Shown here in pieces: positions 11,077 through 19,482 of a stretch of DNA of 64,000 nucleotides. The notes under the pieces are model-generated. The model did not search any database. It was not told the DNA's origin and was given only the letters and a program-made list of their open reading frames with translations. Position 1 is the stretch's first letter. The number at the start of each line of letters is the position of its first letter. This DNA is from CAURMH01 sp963525745 (lineage in GTDB: Bacteria; Pseudomonadota; Gammaproteobacteria; Enterobacterales; Pasteurellaceae). The translations under genes were made by a program, and so were the position numbers. The DNA is taken from positions 6,379-70,378 of the forward strand of contig CAURMH010000001.1 in the NCBI GenBank assembly GCA_963525745.1, given 5' to 3'.

Positions 11077-12015
11077 ATGAAAAAATTTGCAATGGTTTTT
11101 CCGGGACAAGGTTCCCAGTCGGTAGGGATGCTTGCCGAATTGGCTGCAGAATACCCGATCGTGACCAAAACCTTCAAACAAGCGTCCGACGCGCTGGGTT
11201 ATGACTTGTGGCATTTGACGCAACAAGGCCCGACAGAGGAACTTAATAAAACGTGGCAAACGCAGCCTGCACTTTTAGCCGCTTCCGTCGCCATTTATCG
11301 TGTGTGGCAGGAAAAATATCCCCAATTCAAACCGACGGCGATGGCCGGACATAGTTTAGGGGAATATTCCGCTTTAGTTTGTGCGGGAGCGTTGGATTTT
11401 CAAGAGGCGATTAAATTAGTGGCGTTGCGTGGTAAGCTCATGCAGCAAGCCGTTCCGGAAGGCACAGGTGCGATGTATGCGATTATCGGATTAAACAATG
11501 AGACGATTATTAATGCATGCAAACAAGCCGAACAAGGCGAAGTGGTTTCGGCGGTTAATTTTAACTCGCCGGGTCAAGTCGTTATCGCCGGCGCCAAAGC
11601 CGCAGTTGAGCGAGCGGCGGCATTATGTAAAGCGGCGGGAGCAAAACGCGCGTTACCGTTGGCCGTCAGCGTGCCTTCCCATTGTGAACTCATGAAACCG
11701 GCGGCGGAGCAATTGGCTAATGCCTTAGCCGGTATTGCTATTAATGCACCTGAAATCGCCGTAATCAATAATGTCGATGTTCGTGTCGAATCGGAAAGTA
11801 CACAAATTTGTACCGCACTTGTGCGCCAATTGTACAGCCCTGTTCGTTGGACGGAAACGGTAGAGAAAATGGCACAGGACGGCATTGAAATATTGGTCGA
11901 AATCGGCCCGGGTAAAGTGTTAAATGGCCTGACAAAACGGATTATCGCCGAATTACAAGCCGTTTCGGTCAATGACACCACTTCGTTAAACGCTATTGAA
12001 GACGCATTAAAATAA
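11077..12015 (+). CDS. fabD: Malonyl-CoA:ACP transacylase
   Basis: FabD loads malonyl groups onto acyl carrier protein for fatty-acid elongation. The 312 residues show GQGSQ (10-14), the catalytic serine in GHSLGEYSAL (S93) and the catalytic histidine in VPSHCELM near 201. AAGGA precedes the ATG. fabG follows 9 bp later. In related genomes fabH, rpmF and plsX are adjacent; here yceD-rpmF-plsX lie 10 kb away and acpP 11 kb away, so the cluster has been split. Confidence 0.98.
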   Translation: MKKFAMVFPGQGSQSVGMLAELAAEYPIVTKTFKQASDALGYDLWHLTQQGPTEELNKTWQTQPALLAASVAIYRVWQEKYPQFKPTAMAGHSLGEYSALVCAGALDFQEAIKLVALRGKLMQQAVPEGTGAMYAIIGLNNETIINACKQAEQGEVVSAVNFNSPGQVVIAGAKAAVERAAALCKAAGAKRALPLAVSVPSHCELMKPAAEQLANALAGIAINAPEIAVINNVDVRVESESTQICTALVRQLYSPVRWTETVEKMAQDGIEILVEIGPGKVLNGLTKRIIAELQAVSVNDTTSLNAIEDALK

Positions 12016-12024
12016 GGAAAAAAT

Positions 12025-12753
12025 ATGCAACGTAAAATCGCTTTAGTGACCGGCGCCACGCGCGGAATCGGTCGTGCAATCGCTCAAGAATTAGCCGACC
12101 AAAATGTTTTTGTCATTGGTACGGCAACTTCTGAAAAAGGCGCCGACGCTATCTCGGCGTATCTTGGTGAAAAAGGGACCGGTTTGGTCTTGAATGTTGC
12201 CGATAAACTATCCATCGAAACAACATTAACCCAAATCAATGAGAAATTCGGCGATATTGATATTTTAGTCAATAATGCCGGAATTACGCGCGACAATTTA
12301 TTAATGCGCATGAAAGAAGAAGAGTGGTTCGATATTATGCAAACCAATTTAACCTCTGTCTTTTATCTTTCTAAAGCGCTCCTGCGGTCAATGATGAAAA
12401 AACGTTTCGGACGTATTATTACTATCGGTTCGGTGGTCGGTTCAATGGGCAATCCGGGACAATCCAACTATTGCGCAGCAAAAGCCGGGCTCATCGGTTT
12501 TTCTAAAGGATTGGCAAAAGAAGTGGCTTCGCGCGGCATTACCGTAAATGTCGTCGCACCGGGTTTTATCGCAACGGACATGACCGAAGTATTAACGGAA
12601 GAACAAAAATCCGGCATTCTTTCTAATGTGCCCGCCGGTCGCCTCGGCGAACCGAAGGACATCGCTAAAGCGGTGGCCTTTTTGGCGTCCGATGATGCCG
12701 GCTATATTACCGGCACAACGTTGCATGTCAACGGCGGATTATACATGGGCTAA
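12025..12753 (+). CDS. fabG: 3-oxoacyl-[ACP] reductase
   Basis: FabG reduces beta-ketoacyl-ACP with NADPH in the fatty-acid elongation cycle. The 242 residues are a standard short-chain dehydrogenase: TGATRGIG for cofactor binding (9-16), NNAG (83-86), and a catalytic serine (S136), tyrosine (Y149) and lysine (K153) in the SNYCAAKAG segment. It follows fabD by 9 bp with AAGGA between them, so the two are cotranscribed. No acpP follows directly, unlike the common order fabG-acpP. Confidence 0.98.
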   Translation: MQRKIALVTGATRGIGRAIAQELADQNVFVIGTATSEKGADAISAYLGEKGTGLVLNVADKLSIETTLTQINEKFGDIDILVNNAGITRDNLLMRMKEEEWFDIMQTNLTSVFYLSKALLRSMMKKRFGRIITIGSVVGSMGNPGQSNYCAAKAGLIGFSKGLAKEVASRGITVNVVAPGFIATDMTEVLTEEQKSGILSNVPAGRLGEPKDIAKAVAFLASDDAGYITGTTLHVNGGLYMG

Positions 12754-12792
12754 TGATTACTGTGATGGAGAAGTGCGGTTGATTTTTTTGAA

Positions 12793-12925
12793 ATTATGTA
12801 AAAGTCACTCAGAGCTGAAATCACGGTAACTGAACCTGAAAGGAAGTAAGTGATTTCAGTAACGCCATGCACAAAACTCGTTCTCCAACAAGCTCGGCAA
12901 CCGTTTTGTGCATTTGTTACATAAT
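12793..12925. repeat. Three-way-junction-like palindromic element between fabG and menB
   Basis: Three perfect inverted repeats are nested: an outer pair ATTATGTAA (12793-12801) with TTACATAAT (12917-12925), an inner hairpin CTGAAATCAC (12815-12824) with GTGATTTCAG (12850-12859), and a second inner hairpin ATGCACAAAAC (12867-12877) with GTTTTGTGCAT (12903-12913). As RNA or cruciform DNA this would fold as a closed three-way junction. It lies between the convergent ends of fabG and menB, flanked by uptake sequences at 12771 and 12939. It could be a structured RNA, a terminator complex or a small palindromic mobile repeat. Confidence 0.6.
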
Positions 12926-12970
12926 AGAGCCAATTTTAACCGCACTTTACTCAGGGCAAGCCTGAAACAA

Positions 12971-13828
12971 TTAAGGATTACGTCTAAATTTACTGAAGTC
13001 CGGCGCGCGTTTTTCATTAAATGCATTACGGCCTTCCTGACCTTCCTCCGTCATATAAAATAACATGGTCGCATTGCCGGCAAGCTCCTGTAATCCCGCC
13101 TGTCCGTCACAATCCGCATTCAACGCCGCTTTCAAACAACGTAAAGCAATCGGGCTGTTGCGTAGCATTTCACGGCACCAGCGCACGGTTTCCTTTTCCA
13201 ATTCGGCATAAGGGACAACCGTATTAACTAATCCCATTTCTAATGCTTCTTGCGCGTTGTATTGGCGACATAAGAACCAGATTTCACGTGCTTTTTTCTG
13301 ACCGACAATACGCGCCATGTAGCTGGCGCCCCAGCCGCCGTCAAAAGAACCGACTTTCGGGCCGGTTTGTCCATAAATCGCATTATCGGCCGAAATCGTC
13401 AAATCACACAGCATATGTAACACATGCCCGCCGCCAATCGCGTATCCTGCCACCATTGCCACTACCGGTTTCGGGCAGGAACGAATATCGCGTTGAAAAT
13501 CCAGCACATTTAAGTGATGTACGCCACTATCGTCTTTATAGCCGCCGTAATCACCACGTACTTTTTGATCGCCGCCGGAACAGAAAGCTTTTTCGCCTTC
13601 GCCCGTTAATACGATGACACCGATATTTTCATCAAAACGGGCGTCAGCAAATGCATTAATCATTTCTTTGACGGTTTGAGGACGAAACGCATTGCGTACC
13701 TCCGGGCGGTTAATAGTGATTTTTGCAATGCCGTCCGTCGATTTGTGGTAACGAATGTCGGCGTAGCCTTCACTGCAATCGAGCCATTCAACGGGCGCAT
13801 ATAAAATGTCATCTTTTGGATTTTGCAT
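12971..13828 (-). CDS. menB: 1,4-dihydroxy-2-naphthoyl-CoA synthase
   Basis: MenB closes the second ring of the naphthoquinone in menaquinone synthesis. The 285 residues are a crotonase-fold protein with the MenB marks [34 protein letters not shown] and [13 protein letters not shown], and the C-terminal [16 protein letters not shown]. It is convergent with fabG and divergent from the small lipoprotein gene at 13979. menC lies about 10.6 kb away, separate from menB. Confidence 0.98.
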   Translation of the reverse strand: MQNPKDDILYAPVEWLDCSEGYADIRYHKSTDGIAKITINRPEVRNAFRPQTVKEMINAFADARFDENIGVIVLTGEGEKAFCSGGDQKVRGDYGGYKDDSGVHHLNVLDFQRDIRSCPKPVVAMVAGYAIGGGHVLHMLCDLTISADNAIYGQTGPKVGSFDGGWGASYMARIVGQKKAREIWFLCRQYNAQEALEMGLVNTVVPYAELEKETVRWCREMLRNSPIALRCLKAALNADCDGQAGLQELAGNATMLFYMTEEGQEGRNAFNEKRAPDFSKFRRNP

Positions 13829-13978
13829 ATCGGATTCTCTCGCATAATAAAAAGTGCGGTCATTATAGCGGAAGTTTTACCAATCAAGAACAGAAAATCG
13901 CATTCCGCTTTATCCCCATGCATTTTGTTGTTAGAATTTTGCTGCTATTTTTCTCATTTTTCGCATAAGGATTTTAAA

Positions 13979-14548
13979 GTGAAAAAATCGATTATTTTTT
14001 ACACAGCTTGGATGTTGTCGAGCTGTTCTTTATTTGCTCAGGCACCCAATGAATCGCCCATCCCGGGCGAGTATGCCGGCGCGGATTATATTTTAGCCGA
14101 TAAGGACGCCAAACGGTGGGTCATTGCCAGCCAACAGGCAGAACAATGTATTTACCCGACATTAACACGCATTCAACAAGCGCATTTTTCTAAAGAGGAC
14201 AACTATATTCATTCGCAATATGTCTTTTTTTACCCGCTAGAAGAAATTATCGGCGAACAATATGTGAAAATGATTCAGAATGATGAAAAATCAATGGGTT
14301 ATGCCACTTATCTGTTTAAGAAATTCAAAGCGGAAGGAGATCAAAAAATCGACTCGATGGATGACGTGACTTGTCAGCGCTTACAGGTCAATGCCCGTGA
14401 TGATCTTGCTGTGGTTAAAGGGCAATATAAAAGCGGCATGCAGGATGAGAAAAAGAACGAAGGCGCACAGAACACGGATGGCGTCGCCACGAATCAAAAT
14501 AAATTTTTCTTTGACATCATAAAATGGGGTTCTATGTTCCTGCTCTAG
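13979..14548 (+). CDS. Small predicted lipoprotein, Pasteurellaceae-type hypothetical (possibly DUF5358)
   Basis: The GTG at 13979 has AAGGA seven bases upstream and gives 189 residues beginning with a short lipoprotein signal: KKSIIF, a hydrophobic stretch, then the lipobox LSSC with Cys16. After the cysteine the chain runs [34 protein letters not shown] in overall style, with two further cysteines (in AEQC and VTCQRL). It resembles the small secreted family I recall as DUF5358 in Pasteurellaceae, near menB in H. influenzae; I could not check this. No function is known. A longer frame from 13823 overlaps the menB promoter and is unlikely. Confidence 0.75.
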   Translation: MKKSIIFYTAWMLSSCSLFAQAPNESPIPGEYAGADYILADKDAKRWVIASQQAEQCIYPTLTRIQQAHFSKEDNYIHSQYVFFYPLEEIIGEQYVKMIQNDEKSMGYATYLFKKFKAEGDQKIDSMDDVTCQRLQVNARDDLAVVKGQYKSGMQDEKKNEGAQNTDGVATNQNKFFFDIIKWGSMFLL

Positions 14549-14572
14549 CGGTCGGTTTTGCCGTGCTAAACT

Positions 14573-14604
14573 ACCGCCTTATACCGAAATCGGTGCAAGG
14601 CGGT
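14573..14604. terminator. Hairpin between convergent genes
   Basis: An outer stem ACCGCCTT/AAGGCGGT (8 bp) and an inner stem ACCG/CGGT with an AAAT loop, separated by a 2x2 mismatch, sit between the converging lipoprotein gene and the symporter gene. There is no strong T-run on either side, so termination is inferred from position and stem strength. Confidence 0.45.
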
Positions 14605-14624
14605 GAAATAAAATAACAAGCCAC

Positions 14625-15995
14625 TTATACGATTTCATCCTGATCATGATGATTCATTTTCAATCTGGCAAAATAATCTCGCGTTTCTTCAATGACCACT
14701 TTTCGCAAACCGATTAATGCAATCAAATTCGGAAATGCCATTAAGCCGTTCACAATATCCGCCAGAATCCAAATTAGATTTAATTGCAGGAAAGAACCTA
14801 TGCCGACTAAAGCAATAAAGATCACGCGATAAAACTTAATGCCGCGGATACCGATCAAGTACACAAAGCAACGCTCGCCATAATAACACCAACCTAAAAT
14901 TGTCGTAAAAGCAAAGAAGAGCAAGCCGACAGTAACAATTGTCGCTCCGACGGATGTCCCCAATCCTTGCGCAAAGGCATAATTGGTCGCTGCCGCGCCA
15001 GCGATTTCACTGTTCTGCCATACACCGGTCAAGACCAATACAATGCCCGTCATCGAACAAACGATGATTGTGTCCAAAAAAGTCCCGGTCATGGAAATTA
15101 AACCTTGTCGAACCGGTTCTTTGGTTTGCGCTGCCGCCGCGGCAATGGGCGCACTACCCAATCCTGACTCGTTAGAAAAAATCCCTCTCGCCACGCCGGA
15201 TTGAATCGCTTTCATTACTGTAAAACCAATTGCCCCGCCCAGTGCCGCTTGCGGGTCAAAGGCGCTATGAATAATCAGTGCCAATACAGCCGGAACCTGT
15301 GCCCAATTCAGAATCAAGATGACCAATGACGTCGCTACATATAAAATTGCCATAAACGGTACAATTACCGAAGAAGCCGTTGCAATACGTTTCACGCCGC
15401 CTAAAATAATCATCGCGACCAAAAGTGTTACCACAAGTGCGGTCAAAATGACCGGAATATTAAAGGTATCTTCCATCGCATGCGTAATGGCGTTCACTTG
15501 CGGAAATGTGCCGATACCGAAAAACGCGACTAATATGCCAAATACGGCGAATAATCTCGCCAGCCATTTCAGCCCGAGGCCGCGCTCAATATAATACATC
15601 GGGCCGCCTGCCATAAAACCGTTTTTATCGCGCACGCGATATTTTACCGCCAATAAGCATTCGGCATACTTAGTCGCCATACCAAGCAGAGCGACCAGCC
15701 ACATCCAAAAAATAGCACCCGGCCCGCCGGCTTGTACCGCCGTTGCCACACCGACAATATTGCCTGTACCGATTGTTGCGGCCAAAGCCGTGCAAAGCGC
15801 CTGAAAAGAGGACACGTCGCCTTTTCCGCCCGCATTGTCTTTTTTAAATAAATAGGCCAATGCTCGCGGCAAATGTACGATTTGAATAAACCCGAGGCGT
15901 AAAGTGAGATAAAGCCCCGTTCCGGATAATAAGATCAATAACGGCGGCCCCCAAATAAAGGCATCGACCGCAGCTAAAATAGTCTCTATTGACAT
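14625..15995 (-). CDS. Sodium:alanine/glycine symporter (AGCS family)
   Basis: The 456 residues form about ten membrane segments of the alanine-or-glycine:cation symporter family, which takes up alanine or glycine with sodium. Family marks include ATIGTGNIVGVATAVQAGGPGAIFWMW near 70-96 and NESGLGSAPIAAAAAQT in the middle. The leader carries a tandem glycine riboswitch, so glycine is very probably a substrate and the sensed signal. The start ATG at 15995 has GAGGAATCAAA upstream. It is probably a single-gene transcript. Annotators use varied names, so no symbol is given. Confidence 0.95.
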   Translation of the reverse strand: MSIETILAAVDAFIWGPPLLILLSGTGLYLTLRLGFIQIVHLPRALAYLFKKDNAGGKGDVSSFQALCTALAATIGTGNIVGVATAVQAGGPGAIFWMWLVALLGMATKYAECLLAVKYRVRDKNGFMAGGPMYYIERGLGLKWLARLFAVFGILVAFFGIGTFPQVNAITHAMEDTFNIPVILTALVVTLLVAMIILGGVKRIATASSVIVPFMAILYVATSLVILILNWAQVPAVLALIIHSAFDPQAALGGAIGFTVMKAIQSGVARGIFSNESGLGSAPIAAAAAQTKEPVRQGLISMTGTFLDTIIVCSMTGIVLVLTGVWQNSEIAGAAATNYAFAQGLGTSVGATIVTVGLLFFAFTTILGWCYYGERCFVYLIGIRGIKFYRVIFIALVGIGSFLQLNLIWILADIVNGLMAFPNLIALIGLRKVVIEETRDYFARLKMNHHDQDEIV

Positions 15996-16089
15996 TTTGA
16001 TTCCTCGTTACAACTGAGCAAAAACTCAACAATACAAGGAGACAAAAAGAATGCGATAAATAAAGAAAAGAAAAATACCGTCGTGTCTT

Positions 16090-16275
16090 TTAGCCCCTGT
16101 CCTTTTGCCTGAGCGTTTGAAAAGCGGCGAAAAATGACCGCTCTTTTGCGCCTTCGGCGTCCCAATACGTCATATTTGGGATCTCTCCAAGGGTTCGTCC
16201 GATAACAGTCCCCGCCATCGCACCTGAAAGATTTACCTCGTCGGTGTGGGGTCGATTCCCCACTCTCCAGCTACC
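16090..16275 (-). ncRNA. Tandem glycine riboswitch
   Basis: On the minus strand two glycine aptamers follow one another. The first begins with GGAGAG (complement of 16263-16268) and contains the conserved CACCGACG and CTTTCAGG blocks. The second begins with GGAGAG near 16187 and contains CGCCGAAGG, CTCAGGCAAAAGGACAGGGG near its end (about 16094-16112). These blocks match the gcvT-class element. It lies about 95 bp upstream of the symporter start codon. Such tandem switches can turn transporter genes off, or gcv genes on, when glycine is high; for a transporter the off direction is more usual, but the expression platform here is not clear to me. Confidence 0.93.
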
Positions 16276-16332
16276 TTCATCCGAACATCCGACAAAATCA
16301 TCAGATTTTGCCAAGCTTGAAAAAGCACGCGG

Positions 16333-16361
16333 ATTTTACCAAATTTTCCCTTTTTTCTCAA
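16333..16361 (-). promoter_or_regulatory. Likely promoter of the riboswitch-symporter transcript
   Basis: On the minus strand TTGAGA (16356-16361) and TAAAAT (16333-16338) are separated by 17 bp. Transcription would start near 16326, about 50 nt before the first aptamer. Confidence 0.55.
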
Positions 16362-16494
16362 CGGTGACGGGGGCAAGGGGATAAGGCGGGGTAGAAAGTG
16401 CGGTCAAATTTTAGTGAATTTTGCAATTCATCGCCAATTCGGTAGACGTTTTTAACCTAATACGACCTCTAAAATCATCATGATAGAAAAAACG
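16362..16494. other. Intergenic remainder between symporter promoter and grcA terminator
   Basis: The 555-bp gene-free stretch 15996-16550 holds the glycine riboswitch, its promoter and the grcA terminator. In the remaining part I see only one uptake sequence (16396-16404) and no convincing ORF or second RNA. Confidence 0.6.
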
Positions 16495-16531
16495 CATTAA
16501 AAAACGCAAACCATGATTTGGCTTGCGTTTT
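16495..16531 (-). terminator. Intrinsic terminator of grcA
   Basis: A stem AAAACGCAA / TTGCGTTTT, with an additional CC/GG pair inside, ends on the minus strand in six T residues about 20 bp after the grcA stop. Confidence 0.8.
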
Positions 16532-16550
16532 AATTTAAAGTGACAATCAG

Positions 16551-16934
16551 TTAAAGGCTTTCGGTAAAAGTACGTGTAATCACATCACGTTGTTGTTCCG
16601 GCGTTAAGGAATTAAAACGAACGGCATAACCGGAAACACGAATAGTTAATTGCGGATATTTATCCGGATTATTGACAGCGTCTTCCAATGTTTCGCGACG
16701 CAATACGTTCACGTTTAAATGCTGTCCTCCTTCAACTTTTACTGTCGGCGCCACATTGACCGGAAGCTCGCGATATTCGATTTTACCTAACTCATTAATC
16801 GCAACGACCTGATCTTCCTGATAACCGTCTTTTGCGCATAAGCAACGCGCTTCGTTCGTTTCATTATCGAATAACCAGAATGAGTTTAATAAATTATCAT
16901 TTGCGGCTTGTGTAATTTGAATACCTTTAATCAT
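16551..16934 (-). CDS. grcA: Autonomous glycyl radical cofactor (YfiD)
   Basis: GrcA repairs oxygen-damaged pyruvate formate-lyase by supplying a fresh glycyl radical domain. The 127 residues match E. coli length. The C-terminus [20 protein letters not shown] carries the radical glycine, and [18 protein letters not shown] lies before it. I use the ATG at 16934 with AGGAGG five bases upstream; a longer frame from 16955 adds seven unconserved residues over the ribosome-binding site. An FNR-like box lies upstream at 17009, in keeping with anaerobic induction. Confidence 0.97.
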   Translation of the reverse strand: MIKGIQITQAANDNLLNSFWLFDNETNEARCLCAKDGYQEDQVVAINELGKIEYRELPVNVAPTVKVEGGQHLNVNVLRRETLEDAVNNPDKYPQLTIRVSGYAVRFNSLTPEQQRDVITRTFTESL

Positions 16935-17008
16935 AAGTGCCTCCTGTGTTGGCATTTGAATTTAAACTGGCTAAATTTTATCAAATAATTTTTCTCTTTC
17001 CAATTCTT

Positions 17009-17022
17009 TTGAGGCAAATCAA
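17009..17022 (-). promoter_or_regulatory. FNR-like binding site upstream of grcA
   Basis: TTGAG-GCAA-ATCAA matches the FNR consensus TTGAT-N4-ATCAA at 9 of 10 positions. It is centred about 80 bp before the grcA start codon, which would suit activation at -41.5 of a start near 16974. grcA homologues are known to be induced without oxygen. Confidence 0.6.
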
Positions 17023-17192
17023 AAATAAATTTCACCGATTTATAAGTAAAATTAATTTAAATTAATTTTATAAAAAGGAAGAATTCAAGTAATTGTATTT
17101 CCTGTTTGAAGGATAAATTGAAGAATAAAACATCATTTTTTATAACCGCACTTTTGATTATAATAGGTAAAAAACGGCTAATTAGGCAAATT

Positions 17193-17852
17193 ATGAAGAC
17201 CTGGACAGATGTTATCGGCAAAGAAAAAACGCAATCTTATTTTCAACATATTCTGCAGCAAGTGCATGCGGCGCGATTGGCGGGCAAAATCGTTTACCCT
17301 CCTCAAGAAGAGGTTTTTAATGCGTTTAAATTAACGCCTTTTGAAAATATAAGAGCGGTCATTTTGGGGCAAGATCCTTACCATGGGCCGAATCAGGCGC
17401 ATGGTTTGGCCTTTTCGGTCAAACCCGGCGTGGCGACGCCGCCTTCTTTACTAAATATTTACAAAGAACTTGGCACAGATATTGCCGGCTTTCAGATGCC
17501 TAATCACGGATACTTGGTTAAGTGGGCCGAGCAAGGCGTTCTGTTACTTAACACGGTGTTGACGGTTGAACGTGGGCTTGCGCACTCTCATGCCAATTTA
17601 GGTTGGGAGACTTTCACTGATCGCGTTATCGCCGCGGTTAATACCCACCGGCAAAATGTGGTTTTTTTATTATGGGGCAGCCACGCACAAAAAAAAGGTC
17701 AATTTATTGACCGTACCCGCCATTTGGTCTTAACCGCAGCGCACCCCTCTCCGCTATCCGCCTATCGCGGCTTTTTCGGATGCCGCCATTTCTCTCACAC
17801 AAATGCTTATTTACGGCAACATGACATGTCTGAGATTGATTGGCAAGTATAA
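17193..17852 (+). CDS. ung: Uracil-DNA glycosylase
   Basis: Ung removes uracil from DNA as the first step of base-excision repair. From the ATG at 17193 the protein has 219 residues. Family motifs are [18 protein letters not shown] with catalytic Asp61, and [14 protein letters not shown] near the end, plus [11 protein letters not shown] and [12 protein letters not shown]. An upstream in-frame start at 17106 would add 29 residues containing an uptake sequence and is not conserved, so I reject it. grcA is divergent; pssA is convergent. Confidence 0.97.
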   Translation: MKTWTDVIGKEKTQSYFQHILQQVHAARLAGKIVYPPQEEVFNAFKLTPFENIRAVILGQDPYHGPNQAHGLAFSVKPGVATPPSLLNIYKELGTDIAGFQMPNHGYLVKWAEQGVLLLNTVLTVERGLAHSHANLGWETFTDRVIAAVNTHRQNVVFLLWGSHAQKKGQFIDRTRHLVLTAAHPSPLSAYRGFFGCRHFSHTNAYLRQHDMSEIDWQV

Positions 17853-17946
17853 TGGCTTAATTCAAACGAAAACGCTTAGCAAAGCGACCGCACTTTTCGC
17901 CATAACGTAGAAGTATTACGTATAAAACACAATAACTTCATCCAAA

Positions 17947-19311
17947 TCACAAAATCATCTTGACCAATTTATCCGCTTTTACGCGGGCAAATTTTTTCAA
18001 AAGCTGCTGCACGGGGAGCGGATATTGGTCGAAGGCATCCAGTTGATTAAAATCCGTTAAAACGGTGGTGTGGCGGCGAATATGCTCGAGCTCAGTTTCC
18101 GCCGTGTCGCGGAGGGTTTGTTTCGGATCGTGAATCAATAAGCCGTTTTCAGCGTCCAGACGCCATGCACGAGGGTTTAAGTTATTGCCCGTTAACAATA
18201 TAAATCGGTTATCGACCCAAACGCCTTTTAAGTGATAGCTATTTTCACCGTCTTTCCACAAACGAACCGTCAGCAAACCTTGTTCTATTTCCGCTGCAAA
18301 TTTTTGGCAAAAACGACGCAAATTACTTTCGTATAAATAAGGCAACGCCCCCGCCATTTTGAACGGTTTATCCGGCGGAATATAAAAATCATTGGCGATT
18401 TTATCACCGACAATAATTTCGATCTTTTTACCTTGATGCAGCAATTTCGTGAGTTTTTGTTGTAATGTGCGCGGAAAATTAAAATAAGGCGTACAAATGG
18501 TCAATTTTTCCTGCACCAATAAAAACAAATCTTCAATCACGCGATTGAGCCGATTGCTTCCCGCCCCTAAACCGAAAAGCGGCGAAACGCTTAAAACATC
18601 GGAAAAATCGGCCGCACTTTGACATCGATAATTGCCGTGAGCGGCTAATTTTTTACGATAAGCGCGAATTTCCGCCCGAATTTCTTTGGTGGCCGGACAG
18701 GCATATTCCAGCGCATGAACGACACTATCATCGAGTAAGTAGTCGTTAATAAAATTGACCATCGTATCGGCTAACGGCGCGCTGGTGATTTTTTGATAGC
18801 GGTCATAACGATATTTATTTTGCTGTTGAAGATAGACATTATTTATGCTGGCGCCGCTGTATAGTACCGTGTCGTCAAAAATAAAGCCTTTAATATGCAG
18901 CACGCCAAATACTTCACGAGTATTAATCGGCACACCAAAAAAGAAAGGCGCATCGTCGCCGGGTTGATAACTTCGGCGTTGTTCGCCATACCAATCGGCA
19001 TTGGTCGCGGATTTTTCCTCACCGAGCAAATTGCGTTGCGCGCGGTGCCAATCCACGAAAATTTTAATATCAAGTTCGGGACGAGCCTGTTTTGCGCGAT
19101 AAATTTCGTTGAGAATTTCCTGACCGGCTTCGTCTTTTTGCCAATAAAGCGCGGTGATATAAATGCGTTTTTGTGCATTTCTAATTAAGTCGATAATTTG
19201 CGTTTTAAACTCTGCCGGGCCGAATAGAAAAGTAACTTGTTCGCCTTGTAGTGGGATAAACGGCAATTTTTTCAAACGCCGTTCCGCGCGTTTTGCTTTA
19301 TTTAATAACAT
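17947..19311 (-). CDS. pssA: CDP-diacylglycerol-serine O-phosphatidyltransferase (PLD type)
   Basis: PssA makes phosphatidylserine, the precursor of phosphatidylethanolamine, at the ribosome/membrane surface. The 454 residues hold the two HKD motifs of the phospholipase D superfamily: H139-x-K141-x4-D146 in VLHIKGFIFDD and a second HLKGVWVDNRF near residue 357, each followed by the typical SGASINN or TGNNLNPRAW. The order pssA, yfiF, trmN6, srmB equals HI0425 to HI0422 in H. influenzae as I recall it. Confidence 0.96.
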   Translation of the reverse strand: MLLNKAKRAERRLKKLPFIPLQGEQVTFLFGPAEFKTQIIDLIRNAQKRIYITALYWQKDEAGQEILNEIYRAKQARPELDIKIFVDWHRAQRNLLGEEKSATNADWYGEQRRSYQPGDDAPFFFGVPINTREVFGVLHIKGFIFDDTVLYSGASINNVYLQQQNKYRYDRYQKITSAPLADTMVNFINDYLLDDSVVHALEYACPATKEIRAEIRAYRKKLAAHGNYRCQSAADFSDVLSVSPLFGLGAGSNRLNRVIEDLFLLVQEKLTICTPYFNFPRTLQQKLTKLLHQGKKIEIIVGDKIANDFYIPPDKPFKMAGALPYLYESNLRRFCQKFAAEIEQGLLTVRLWKDGENSYHLKGVWVDNRFILLTGNNLNPRAWRLDAENGLLIHDPKQTLRDTAETELEHIRRHTTVLTDFNQLDAFDQYPLPVQQLLKKFARVKADKLVKMIL

Positions 19312-19482
19312 AACTTATTCCAACCGTTGTACGAATGGGTTAGTCTACAATATTTCTTTTAAGATGGTTAGAAAAAATCATTCTTTTGGTTATAATGACG
19401 GCTGTTTTACCCTTATTTAGTCTATTTATTAGACGATCGAAGCCGAAAGGCAATCTGAAATCTTATCGTGCGAGTCCATACT

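Noticed and set aside
11574..12059. Long antisense frame of 161 codons across fabD and fabG
   Set aside because: It mirrors the third-position pattern of fabD and has no family resemblance.
16090..16314. Open frame of 74 codons on the minus strand
   Set aside because: It lies wholly over the tandem glycine riboswitch; the conserved blocks are RNA features, and the frame has no ribosome-binding site or recognisable protein.
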